Assembly: GCA_012103255.1 (NCBI GenBank)
Contig: WLXD01000008.1
Span: 1 to 64,000 of the forward strand
Length of the DNA: 64,000 nucleotides
Source: Acidobacteriota bacterium
GTDB lineage: Bacteria; Acidobacteriota; UBA890; WLXD01
Direction: 5' to 3'
The notes below the pieces were generated by a model, which was not told the origin of the DNA, did no database searches, and saw nothing but the letters and a program-made list of their open reading frames with translations. Both the position numbers and the translations under genes were made by a program. Each line of letters begins with the position of its first letter. Positions within the stretch are counted from its first letter, which is position 1. Of the stretch, positions 8,389 through 15,135 are shown one piece after another.

Positions 8389-9246
8389 ATGACGTACGTA
8401 GATGAGGCGTTCGCGAAACTTCGCTCTCAGCTTGAGATCACCAAAACAGAGAGCGATCTCGCGGCGCGGCGGCACAGGGCGATCCGTGACCACGTGTCCA
8501 GCCACTGGGATCTCGAGGACGACTTCCTCACGGGCAGCTATCGACGGCACACGAAGACGAAGAAGCTGAAAGACGTTGACATCTTCGTCGTCGTCCGACG
8601 CTCGGGGGAACAGGGTCATCTCCGTGACTTGGGGCCGCGGGCTCTCCTCGAAGAGCTGAAGATGCTCCTCGACGAGAAGTACGACAGCGTTACGATCGAC
8701 CGGATGGCCTGCACGATCGACTTCGGTTCGGAGGAGATCCTCTCCTTCGACGTCGTTCCGGCGTTTAAACGCAAGACTGGCGGCTACGAAATCCCTGACA
8801 CGTCTAGCGGCTGGATCGCTACGAACCCAAAGCGGCACCACGAGATGACCACCGAGAAGAACGCCGCTTGTGACCAGAAGTTCGTGCCGTTCGTCAAGAT
8901 GGTCAAAGGCGCGAACCGCGAACTCGGAGAACCCGTCGACCCCTCTTTCCTGCTCGAAGTCATGGCGCTCGAGTTGGTTACGTCTCCGTTCGGACGGTAT
9001 CAGGACGAAATCGTCTGGTTCCTGGCGACGGCAGCAGACGAGTTTGACCGAGCGTGGCCAGATCCGGCAGGGATCGGTCCAGATGTGAACACGATGTCCG
9101 AGCGTGATCGCCGAACGGCATCCACAGCGTTCCAGGAAGCTCAGCAGATCGCTGAGCGCGCCGTCTGGATGGAAGACAACGGTCAGGAAAAGGCAGCTGT
9201 CGAGGAGTGGCGCCGGCTCTTTGACTGGAGGATGCCGCGGCCATGA
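8389..9246 (+). CDS. cdnC: CD-NTase cyclic oligonucleotide synthase of CBASS (probably clade C)
   Basis: A 285-residue nucleotidyltransferase of the cGAS/DncV-like superfamily. The catalytic signature is complete: GS at 49-50 (FLTGSYRRHTKTKKLKDVD), the metal-binding pair D62 and D64 in DVDIFVVV, and a third aspartate D121 in LSFDVVPAF. The helical C-terminal half includes FVPFVKMVKGANRELGEPVD and FLLEVMALELV, typical of the PAP/OAS-like core. It should make a cyclic di- or trinucleotide on phage infection. The clade C call follows from the HORMA/TRIP13 neighbours and is inferred. Its stop overlaps the next start (ATGA at 9243). Confidence 0.85.
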   Translation: MTYVDEAFAKLRSQLEITKTESDLAARRHRAIRDHVSSHWDLEDDFLTGSYRRHTKTKKLKDVDIFVVVRRSGEQGHLRDLGPRALLEELKMLLDEKYDSVTIDRMACTIDFGSEEILSFDVVPAFKRKTGGYEIPDTSSGWIATNPKRHHEMTTEKNAACDQKFVPFVKMVKGANRELGEPVDPSFLLEVMALELVTSPFGRYQDEIVWFLATAADEFDRAWPDPAGIGPDVNTMSERDRRTASTAFQEAQQIAERAVWMEDNGQEKAAVEEWRRLFDWRMPRP

Positions 9247-10061
9247 CAGGCGGTTCGAACCCATCACTTCTTGCTCTGAGCAGAGCCGAACACGAAGTCG
9301 CCAAGCGATGGCTCGTTCGCAGCCGGCTAGCTCATTCCGCGACGCTAGTGTTGACGACTCTGACGGTCTGGGCAAGTGGTCCATGGCACTACTACTTCGC
9401 GCTCGGCGCGCTCGGGACGGAGGCGTTCGCTTGGGGTTGCCGCGTGTATGGCGCTGTAGGACGTCATGCGCTAGCGGAGAAGGGTCGCCGAGCCGCCCTC
9501 CTGTGGAACGCCTTCGGGAAGACACCCGGTCCGCTCGACCTTCGTGATCTTCGCGCTGAGTTCAGCGAGCAGGCTGAACAGACTGCAACCAGCTTCGAGG
9601 ACGACGACTACTACGCGTCAACTCAGGCCCAAGGTCCAGACCGTCTCAGGGACTTGATACAAGAGAGCGCGTTCTGGTCGCACCAGCTGTACCGAACTGC
9701 GGCAATGACGATGGGAGCCCTCGCGGCGGTGCTCCTGATTCTCGTCCTCGTCGCGTTCGCCATCGTCATGGGCGCGCAGTCCGCTGACTACGCCCTGACG
9801 GTCGCCCGCATCGGGGTCGTCTTCCTCTCGTTCCTTGTCTTCTCCGACGTCCTGACAGATGCCTGGGCCTGGTCCGTTGCCGCGACGAAGTCCAAAGAGG
9901 TGTCTCGTCGACTCGACGGCGAGACGCTTAACGACCCGCCCAACGCTCTAGCCGTCTTCGGCGACTACAGCATCGCGACGGCGACCGCACCGCCGATCCC
10001 ATCCTTTGTCTACAGGCGGCACCACGATCGGATCGAGCGAGCGTGGCACGCTACCCAGTAG
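9243..10061 (+). CDS. Four-transmembrane CBASS effector (S-4TM-like)
   Basis: A 272-residue protein with two hydrophobic segments near residues 31-45 and 48-66, a soluble middle with LRDLIQESAFWSHQLYR (about 135-151), and two strong membrane helices near 154-176 and 184-204, ending in a soluble tail. This 2+2 helix arrangement with an intervening cytosolic block matches the SMODS-associating 4TM effectors, which are thought to open or disrupt the inner membrane when the cyclic nucleotide binds. The start codon overlaps the CD-NTase stop. It is the last gene of the operon, placing killing downstream of sensing. Confidence 0.78.
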   Translation: MTGGSNPSLLALSRAEHEVAKRWLVRSRLAHSATLVLTTLTVWASGPWHYYFALGALGTEAFAWGCRVYGAVGRHALAEKGRRAALLWNAFGKTPGPLDLRDLRAEFSEQAEQTATSFEDDDYYASTQAQGPDRLRDLIQESAFWSHQLYRTAAMTMGALAAVLLILVLVAFAIVMGAQSADYALTVARIGVVFLSFLVFSDVLTDAWAWSVAATKSKEVSRRLDGETLNDPPNALAVFGDYSIATATAPPIPSFVYRRHHDRIERAWHATQ

Positions 10062-10177
10062 ACTGCGGTCGCTTCAGCGCCAGAATCTCCGGGCGACCAT
10101 GGAGTGACGGCTACCCATTCCCGTATTCGCTGGAGCACCTACAGGCGAGCTAGAATCTGCTCCCGCTGGACGGCACC

Positions 10178-10195
10178 GGCTACGTATTCGGCTAC
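10178..10195 (+). repeat. Repeat copy C
   Basis: GGCTACGTATTCGGCTAC lies 75 bp upstream of the intact tRNA-Arg. It resembles copies A and B, and copy D at 32317, which also sits directly upstream of a tRNA-Arg relic. Confidence 0.45.
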
Positions 10196-10234
10196 GTGCT
10201 GACCGTGACGCTCAGCAACACTCTAGTGATCACG

Positions 10235-10265
10235 TCATAAACTCTTTGTATTCAAAGACTTATGA
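10235..10265. repeat. Imperfect inverted repeat upstream of tRNA-Arg
   Basis: TCATAA-act-CTTTG and CAAAG-act-TATGA face each other across a short spacer, ending six bases before the tRNA. A similar element (CTTTGT..TTCA..GACTTATG) occurs at 12937-12963. It could be a recombinase or regulator site; no enzyme that would use it is seen. Confidence 0.45.
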
Positions 10266-10270
10266 CCTAC

Positions 10271-10344
10271 GCGCCCGTAGCTCAGTTGGATAGAGCAGCG
10301 GACTTCTAATCCGCAGGTCGGGGGTTCGAATCCTCCCGGGCGCG
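10271..10344 (+). tRNA. tRNA-Arg (anticodon UCU)
   Basis: A complete cloverleaf can be drawn. Acceptor GCGCCCG pairs with CGGGCGC, D-stem GCTC pairs with GAGC, and anticodon stem GCGGA/TCCGC holds the loop CTTCTAA with TCT at positions 34-36. The T-arm is GGGGG-TTCGAAT-CCTCC and the discriminator base is G. CCA is not fully encoded (CCT follows). Partial copies of its 3' half occur at 13920, 23780 and 32335, so it is a likely integration target. Confidence 0.95.
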
Positions 10345-10881
10345 CCTTGTATCTCCAACGGTTCCAGCGGACTGCGGGAATCGTCGACGCGACACGAGTT
10401 GTCGGAACTAGCCGCGAACATCCGAGAAACGCCTTTCGGTGGGGACTATTTGGTCACAGCGCGCAGTGCCCGCCGTTCCGCGTCCTGCCCAAACCGGGCC
10501 AGCAGAGCGGCATGGATGACTTGCGCCGGCGTGGCCGGGTCATATGGACGGGCTCCACGTTTCCGCCCGACGCATCGCCTTGCGCGCGGCGAACTCGAGA
10601 ATGCCCCGCCGTGTGATCTGCCTGCTCGGTCCTGAGCCTGTCGGCGAATGCCGGTGGCCGAGAGGGACGGGTATGACGGACGAGTGCCATCGGGTCCGTC
10701 ATGATGTGAGCAAAAGGGTACCAATTGGTGCCGTCTGGAGCCGAAAGGTGGCATTCGGCACCACGAGCATGTACACTGATTCTCAACAGCAGAACGGAGA
10801 CCTCGAATCCCTCGGGTTCACGATCTGCCGTAACCCGCGTCGCGGCTTAGGGCCGCGCCGCGAACTCACAGGAGGTGTGAG
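10345..10881. other. Gene-poor start of the segment downstream of tRNA-Arg
   Basis: No gene can be supported. A reverse-strand frame ending at 10446 has a plausible C-terminus (PAQVIHAALLARFGQDAERRA) but no start or family. The stretch contains a TTGGTACC-type dyad at 10717-10732, upstream of the small genes that follow. Confidence 0.45.
10717..10732. promoter_or_regulatory. Dyad GGTACCAA-TTGGTGCC, possible operator
   Basis: Two back-to-back copies of TTGGTACC (one with a single change) form a 16-bp near-perfect palindrome. The same 8-mer is repeated in tandem at 13026 and 13037. Both sites flank the small genes 10882-11963, which include a ribbon-helix-helix-like regulator that could bind them (inference). 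Confidence 0.4.
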
Positions 10882-11085
10882 GTGAGCCAACGACCCAGGA
10901 TCGTCTTTGTCGTCGACACGTTGTCGGAGCGGAGAGATCAACGTTTGCCCTTTGAGCCGCCGCTCGTCGATGCCTATGGCGGGTACCCGTACCGCGGTCC
11001 TTTCGAGGCTCGCGGTATCGACCTGGTCAACATCGGCGGAGTTGATCCGCTCTGGGGTAGGCGATCTAACCACTGGCTCGTCTGA
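10882..11085 (+). CDS. Small hypothetical protein (67 aa)
   Basis: A GTG-initiated frame with a strong AGGAGG ribosome site 6 bases upstream. The product starts MSQRPRIVFVVDTLSERRDQ and contains YGGYPYRGPF and GIDLVNIGG. No signal peptide or membrane helix is evident, and I recognise no family. It is followed by further small co-directional genes in a segment bounded by tRNA-Arg copies, so it is probably accessory. Support is the ribosome site and context only. Confidence 0.5.
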   Translation: MSQRPRIVFVVDTLSERRDQRLPFEPPLVDAYGGYPYRGPFEARGIDLVNIGGVDPLWGRRSNHWLV

Positions 11086-11229
11086 TCACTGCGTGATCTC
11101 ATCACCTTCACTAACTGACCTGCTGCGCTGAGTCGGCGCGGACCTTCTTCGGGTTGAGCAGAAGGGGATCAGACGGGCGCGAAAACTGAGATCACGCGCC
11201 CTTCTCGCTCGCTCTATGGAGCTGCGAGA

Positions 11230-11580
11230 ATGACCGAAAAACTTAAGAACGCGATCCAGTCCATCTGGGCCGACGGCGTGCGGGTGTTGGGGCGGGTGAA
11301 GATTTCCGTCTCCGACGGCGAGTCGCCGGAAAGCCAGGACCCGGTTGGAGTTGGAGCGCCGTTCGCGAACACGCAAGTCGTCGTGTTGGTGGATGGTGGC
11401 CGTCCGTCGCCGGCCGGCAAGCTTCGTCTTTGGCTCGTAGCCTTGGCAGGTTTTGCGGCTGGCGCTGCCGTTGGCGGCGCGGCTGGTTGGGCGATCGCGA
11501 CGGGTAGCTACGATGAGCTCATGTGGGTGCTTGAGATCTTGGCGAGGATCTTCTGGATCGGCGTGGAGATCTTGTTGTAG
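11230..11580 (+). CDS. Small membrane protein (116 aa), accessory
   Basis: Starts MTEKLKNAIQSIWADGVRVL after a GGAG site. The first ~65 residues are soluble. A hydrophobic Ala/Gly-rich helix at about 70-92 (LWLVALAGFAAGAAVGGAAG) and a second hydrophobic segment at the C-terminus (WVLEILARIFWIGVEILL) follow, suggesting a membrane hairpin. It is 20 bp upstream of the ribbon-helix-helix-like gene and probably co-transcribed. Family unknown. Confidence 0.6.
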   Translation: MTEKLKNAIQSIWADGVRVLGRVKISVSDGESPESQDPVGVGAPFANTQVVVLVDGGRPSPAGKLRLWLVALAGFAAGAAVGGAAGWAIATGSYDELMWVLEILARIFWIGVEILL

Positions 11581-11600
11581 CTGATCTACGGAGAAAGAAG

Positions 11601-11963
11601 ATGGCAACTGAGAGATTCCGCATCGTATGCGACCTCTCGAGAGGGGACTATGAGCGCTACCAGCGTCTGCAGGAGACCGTGGGGGCTCCGAAGCTGGCCG
11701 ACGTAGTGCGAGAGGCTTTGCAGGTCTACGAGTACTTGGCGGAGGAGGTGTTTCTTGAGGACGCGTCGTTCCGCCGTGTTGACGCTGCAGGCAACGTGTC
11801 GCCTCACCCTGTGCCGTTCTTCAACGTCGGCGTTGTATCGGCGAGGAGAGCGGCTGCGTTGAGGACTGCACCACCGCACGCGAAGGACCAACCCTCAAAT
11901 GGTGGCGCGGGTCCGTCCGCCGATTCCACCACCGCCCAGAAAACGGCGCTCGAGCCGGTCTAG
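11601..11963 (+). CDS. Ribbon-helix-helix-like DNA-binding protein (120 aa)
   Basis: A good ribosome site (GGAGAAAGA) precedes the ATG. The first 45 residues (ERFRIVCDLSRGDYERYQRL, then KLADVVREALQVYEYLAEE) show the strand-helix-helix pattern of Arc/CopG-type regulators. The C-terminal 50 residues are low-complexity and Pro/Ala-rich. Such proteins dimerise and bind tandem short palindromes; TTGGTACC-type sites on both sides of this cluster are candidates. The family call is tentative. Confidence 0.6.
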   Translation: MATERFRIVCDLSRGDYERYQRLQETVGAPKLADVVREALQVYEYLAEEVFLEDASFRRVDAAGNVSPHPVPFFNVGVVSARRAAALRTAPPHAKDQPSNGGAGPSADSTTAQKTALEPV

Positions 11964-12034
11964 CTCCAGCGACTAGGCCCCACGGCGGTCGTAGCACCGC
12001 CGCTCGCGCCTCGGGGACAGCCCGCCGCATTCCA

Positions 12035-12721
12035 CTACGGGCACGTCACATATTCGAACAGAAACTCCTGAGCCCAGTTCGTGTCGGCCACCAGTGCGAC
12101 CTGGCCATCACTGTGCCAGTACATGTGCTGCGCGGGCCGCCTTCCGTGCCTCAAGTACCACCCATTCGCTGTGCTCGACAGAGAACCGGCAATATCGATC
12201 GCGTCGATCTGCGTTCCGGCTGCGCCGTTCGGGGCAGTGCGATGCGAAATGACAAAGCTCCCGCGAGTGTTCTCCATGACTAGCTTGAAGTCGGAGTCAC
12301 GGACGTCCACAGCATGCCCCGACCCTGTCACTGCAGTGCTTGTTGCAAGTACGGGCGTCGGTATCTCTAGCGCGACTTGATTTGCGTCCCCCGCCAGGAT
12401 TGGAGCCCCAGTCGTGGCACCAGGGTAGTTCGCAACCAAACGAAAGATCGTGAACTCAGAGCTGTTCGGGCTCCTCACCGGTTGGGCAAGGCCCTTTCTC
12501 AGAACTCGTTGCCTCTCCACGATATACGGCTGGCTCCCCGTTCCTGGTTGTCTGATCCGTACACAGTCGCCACTGACGAGTCTCCTCGCGTTCGCGCTGA
12601 TCGTGACCTGTTGGGTGTCGGATGCGACGCTGCTACCTGTCCCGACTGCCGGATACGCGGTCGCTGAGGCTACAAGCAAGGTCGCACTGACGAATGCGGT
12701 GGCGAGCCGCCGTGTCCTCAT
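12035..12721 (-). CDS. Secreted protein of unknown function (228 aa)
   Basis: I chose the ATG at 12721, preceded by an AGGAGA ribosome site, because the protein then begins with a clean signal peptide (MRTRRLATAFVSATLLVASA, cleavage near TAYPA). The mature part contains SGDCVRIRQPGTGSQPYIVE and DSDFKLVMENTRGSFVISHR, with only two cysteines (in DCVRI and VTCP at the end). This suggests a beta-rich extracellular domain, perhaps disulphide-closed. No family recognised. It lies alone in the accessory segment, opposite to the small genes. Confidence 0.7.
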   Translation of the reverse strand: MRTRRLATAFVSATLLVASATAYPAVGTGSSVASDTQQVTISANARRLVSGDCVRIRQPGTGSQPYIVERQRVLRKGLAQPVRSPNSSEFTIFRLVANYPGATTGAPILAGDANQVALEIPTPVLATSTAVTGSGHAVDVRDSDFKLVMENTRGSFVISHRTAPNGAAGTQIDAIDIAGSLSSTANGWYLRHGRRPAQHMYWHSDGQVALVADTNWAQEFLFEYVTCP

Positions 12722-12936
12722 GGCAGGGTCTCCTGTCTGTGGGGCAAGCCGTGCGGGGACCATCTTCCTGCCAGTGTCCGTTGGCGAGGCGACCTGAGCT
12801 TGTGTTGGACCTAGGGGCTCCGCTCGGCGACGAGACTCACTGTTCGTTTCTACTAAACCGAGGCGAGCCGCAGTTTCCGAGGCTTGACCTTCAAGCACAA
12901 CGTGCTGAGGTAGTCGGGTGATCTCGGGGGTCAGTA

Positions 12937-12962
12937 ATAAGTCCTTTGTTCATGGGACTTAT
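12937..12962. repeat. Perfect 8-bp inverted repeat ATAAGTCC...GGACTTAT
   Basis: Arms at 12937-12944 and 12955-12962 with a 10-bp spacer. It is related to the dyad at 10235-10265 just upstream of tRNA-Arg. The size is compatible with a recombinase core site or a dimeric repressor operator; no use can be assigned. Confidence 0.5.
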
Positions 12963-13025
12963 GTGGCTCAATGTTTCGTGCTGCTTGCGGCGAATTCGCC
13001 CCAGATCAGTCGATTTCAGTGCTGA

Positions 13026-13044
13026 TTGGTACCGTTTTGGTACC
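13026..13044. promoter_or_regulatory. Tandem TTGGTACC motifs, possible operator
   Basis: Two exact copies of TTGGTACC start 11 bp apart (13026 and 13037), about one helical turn. The related dyad at 10717 lies on the far side of the small-gene cluster. Tandem short sites at this spacing are typical of ribbon-helix-helix regulators; assignment to the protein at 11601 is inference. Confidence 0.4.
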
Positions 13045-13095
13045 TGGTCTACGAACTGTCCGCGTGCCAGAATCAGTCGAAAGAGGGAGGTCACT

Positions 13096-13164
13096 TTGAC
13101 CAAACTTTTGACGAAGCCGTCAAAACACCCCAATGCGGGGACAACCACAAACGCCAACGGCTAG
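13096..13164 (+). CDS. Very short TTG-started frame (22 aa), possibly a truncated gene
   Basis: GGGAGG precedes a TTG codon with correct spacing. The frame LTKLLTKPSKHPNAGTTTNA stops after 22 codons. The start looks like a real translation start whose coding sequence has been cut short, but there is too little sequence to name a family. It could equally be chance. Confidence 0.25.
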   Translation: MTKLLTKPSKHPNAGTTTNANG

Positions 13165-13551
13165 AGGTCGAGCGGGCAGAAGCAGATCATGGCGCGACGC
13201 GCTGGCGTTATCCAGTGGTGTGGGTACGCGGCAAGGCGAAGGCCGTCCCATGGGTCTGCCCCCATGCGGCGGCACCAGCGGGAGCCAGGGCGGCGGGAAA
13301 CGAACTCAACTAGGCCGATCCTGCTAACTACTTGATGGCAAACGACTTTCGTCACAAGTGCTTGGAAAGTCGAGACTTGCCGCCTCTATTTGAGTGCCCT
13401 GGATTCCCCTCCAGTCTCCTGGAGTCGACCCCAGTCGTGGAGACATTGTGGAGACGACATCGTGGAGGTGCACACGGTTGTAGCGGCGGTCCGGCGCGTC
13501 GATCGACCCTAGCGGCGGCAGGGTGCGGATGATCCAGTTCATTGCGCACCG

Positions 13552-13870
13552 GTGGGCACTCTGAACGCAGACCAGCTGCCAACGAATCTCAAAACCCTCT
13601 TCACGCCGACCAGTTCGCTGGTCGATGTCTACACGCTGCCGGGGTTCGATCTGGCCGGAAGGCCAGGCAGGTTCGCCCCTGCGGTTACCGGAATCGATTG
13701 GACTACATCCTGCCATCGAGCAACCTGGCCTCTCATTCCCAGCGCGGCGAGATACTCCGTCGCGGCCTTTGGGGGACGCGCAAGACTCGCCCGACGAACT
13801 GGACGACCTATCCGGAAATGCTCTCGAACACCGACCATGCGGCGGGCGTCGTCGAATTGGACTTCTGGGC
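13552..13870 (+). pseudogene. Remnant of an endonuclease/exonuclease/phosphatase-family gene
   Basis: Frame 1 reads LPTNLKTLFTPTSSLVDVYT followed by LPGFDLAGRPGRF. After a single-base shift near 13680, frame 3 continues YRNRLDYILPSSNLASH, EILRRGLWGTRK and YPEMLSNTDHAAGVVELDF. The NRLDYIL and DHA..VELDF blocks are the hallmark C-terminal motifs of the EEP (DNase I-like) superfamily. The N-terminal two thirds of the protein are missing. The fragment ends about 50 bp before a copy of the tRNA-Arg 3' end, as if truncated by an insertion or deletion event. Confidence 0.6.
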
Positions 13871-13919
13871 AGAATGCCCGAGCGAGCCCTGTTTCCAGGC
13901 CTTGCCCGAGGAGCATCAG

Positions 13920-13958
13920 TCCGCAGGTCGAGGGGCCGAATCCTCCCGGGCGCGCCTT
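13920..13958 (+). repeat. Partial copy of the tRNA-Arg 3' end (att-like)
   Basis: Thirty-nine bases match 10310-10348 of the tRNA-Arg region with three mismatches, covering the 3' anticodon stem, variable loop, T-arm and acceptor 3' strand. There is no 5' half. It sits two bases before the stop codon of the converging gene at 13961. With the intact tRNA it brackets about 3.6 kb of gene-poor accessory DNA, as an attL/attR pair would. Confidence 0.75.
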
Positions 13959-13960
13959 TC

Positions 13961-15133
13961 CTACCGCTCGAAGCGCTCCATGCGCTCGACGAGCATCTGG
14001 ACTAGGCGGACCACCTGGTCCACGGAGCCGTCCGCGTAGGGGCCACTCCCGGAGCGACTGATCTTCAGTACGCCGAGGCCGCGCTGGAGGTGCGCGACCA
14101 CCATCATGTCGTTCCGGACCGAACTCTTGGATCCGGTCCAGTACATCCAACCATCGGCGATACCGCTCAGGTATTTGCCTCCGGCCGCCGGTTGCGACGA
14201 CGTGATGTCTTCGACCTCTTCTTCGTAGTATTCGACCCAGCCCTCGTGTTCCCGTAGTTCGTCGGCGTCGAAGTTGCTGGTGTCGCGGGCGAGCAGTCGC
14301 GCGAGTTCCTCTTGCGCGCGCGGGAGTCCCTCGACGCGGCGCCCCTCGCCGAAGCGCGCCTGTTTATCCTGCTCGGCGGTCACGAGATCGGCCACCTGGG
14401 CTCGACTGGGGTGAGCGGCGGCGAGCCGCTCCGCTGTGCCCGGCGCGTACAGGGTCACGTCGATCGAGAGGATATCGACGTCGACGTCGGTCCCGCCGTA
14501 CTCGTTCGTCTGCGCACCAGGGACGGTTTGCGTGCGCATGTACTCGTTGCCGAACCAGGCGACGGTGCCACAGTACATCTCGTCGAGCGCGCCGATGAAC
14601 TCCTCCTTGGTCGGATTCGCCTCGCCGATCTGCCGCGCGAACGCAGTCAGCCCCAGTGCGGTGGCAACCTGGCCGAGCCCCTCTTCATCCTGCTCGGCTC
14701 GATCCGCCGTGTCTTCCATCGAGCCAACCACCGCCGCGAAGTCCTCGTCCGAGACCAACTGAAGGGCCGTGCGGATGGCGAGGAGAGAGGTGCGAGGATC
14801 GCTCTGAACCTCACGCCACTCCTCCTCCGTGTCGAATTCCGCGAGTTCGTCCTCCCATGGCCAGATCCACCCGCCGCCAAGAACCTGATTGACCTCCTCG
14901 ATCGTCGGCAAGACGGGGCGCAGGTCCTCGTCTTCGTCACCGGCGAATAACCCGCCGATGAGACCGGTCAAGGAAAGCGAACAGGAGGGCAGGACACCCT
15001 GGGGCGCAAGGAATGGCGACCCGGTGGCGTGCGGCGGCCTGGCATTCGCCGGCGCAACGGCGATCAGTCCCACTGCGACCGAGATCGCGGCAACCCGGTC
15101 CCACCGCAGTCCTCGAGACCGTCCGTCCGCCAT
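13961..15133 (-). CDS. Secreted protein, last gene of the FHA/phosphodiesterase cluster
   Basis: A 390-residue protein from the ATG at 15133, which follows the upstream gene's stop by two bases, so the two are coupled. It begins with a signal peptide (MADGRSRGLRWDRVAAISVA, then VGLIAVAPANA). The mature part is acidic and helical (PTIEEVNQVLGGGWIWPWED, SLLAIRTALQLVSDEDFAAV), ending in a region with GWMYWTGSKSSVRNDMMVVA and a C-terminal helix LVQMLVERMERFER. No enzyme motif or known family is recognised. It probably acts in the periplasm or outside with the membrane-anchored phosphodiesterase encoded just upstream. Confidence 0.75.
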   Translation of the reverse strand: MADGRSRGLRWDRVAAISVAVGLIAVAPANARPPHATGSPFLAPQGVLPSCSLSLTGLIGGLFAGDEDEDLRPVLPTIEEVNQVLGGGWIWPWEDELAEFDTEEEWREVQSDPRTSLLAIRTALQLVSDEDFAAVVGSMEDTADRAEQDEEGLGQVATALGLTAFARQIGEANPTKEEFIGALDEMYCGTVAWFGNEYMRTQTVPGAQTNEYGGTDVDVDILSIDVTLYAPGTAERLAAAHPSRAQVADLVTAEQDKQARFGEGRRVEGLPRAQEELARLLARDTSNFDADELREHEGWVEYYEEEVEDITSSQPAAGGKYLSGIADGWMYWTGSKSSVRNDMMVVAHLQRGLGVLKISRSGSGPYADGSVDQVVRLVQMLVERMERFER

Positions 15134-15135
15134 CG

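Larger units (their letters stand above)
12722..13551. other. Gene-poor stretch with regulatory-looking repeats
   Basis: No intact gene. It holds the inverted repeat at 12937-12962, tandem TTGGTACC motifs at 13026-13044, and a very short frame at 13096-13164 with a good ribosome site. A reverse-strand frame around 13324-13540 (MNWIIRTLPPLGSIDAPDRR...) looks protein-like but has no recognisable family. The stretch looks like decayed mobile DNA. Confidence 0.45.

Noticed and set aside
7630-9525. Long reverse-strand open frame (about 630 codons) across the CBASS genes
   Set aside because: It is antisense to the HORMA, CD-NTase and effector genes, has Arg/Pro/Ser-rich composition typical of shadow frames in high-GC DNA, and no recognisable domain.
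10345-13960. Active integrative element
   Set aside because: tRNA-end repeats fit att sites, but no integrase, excisionase, replication or mobilisation gene is visible, so only a relic is claimed.
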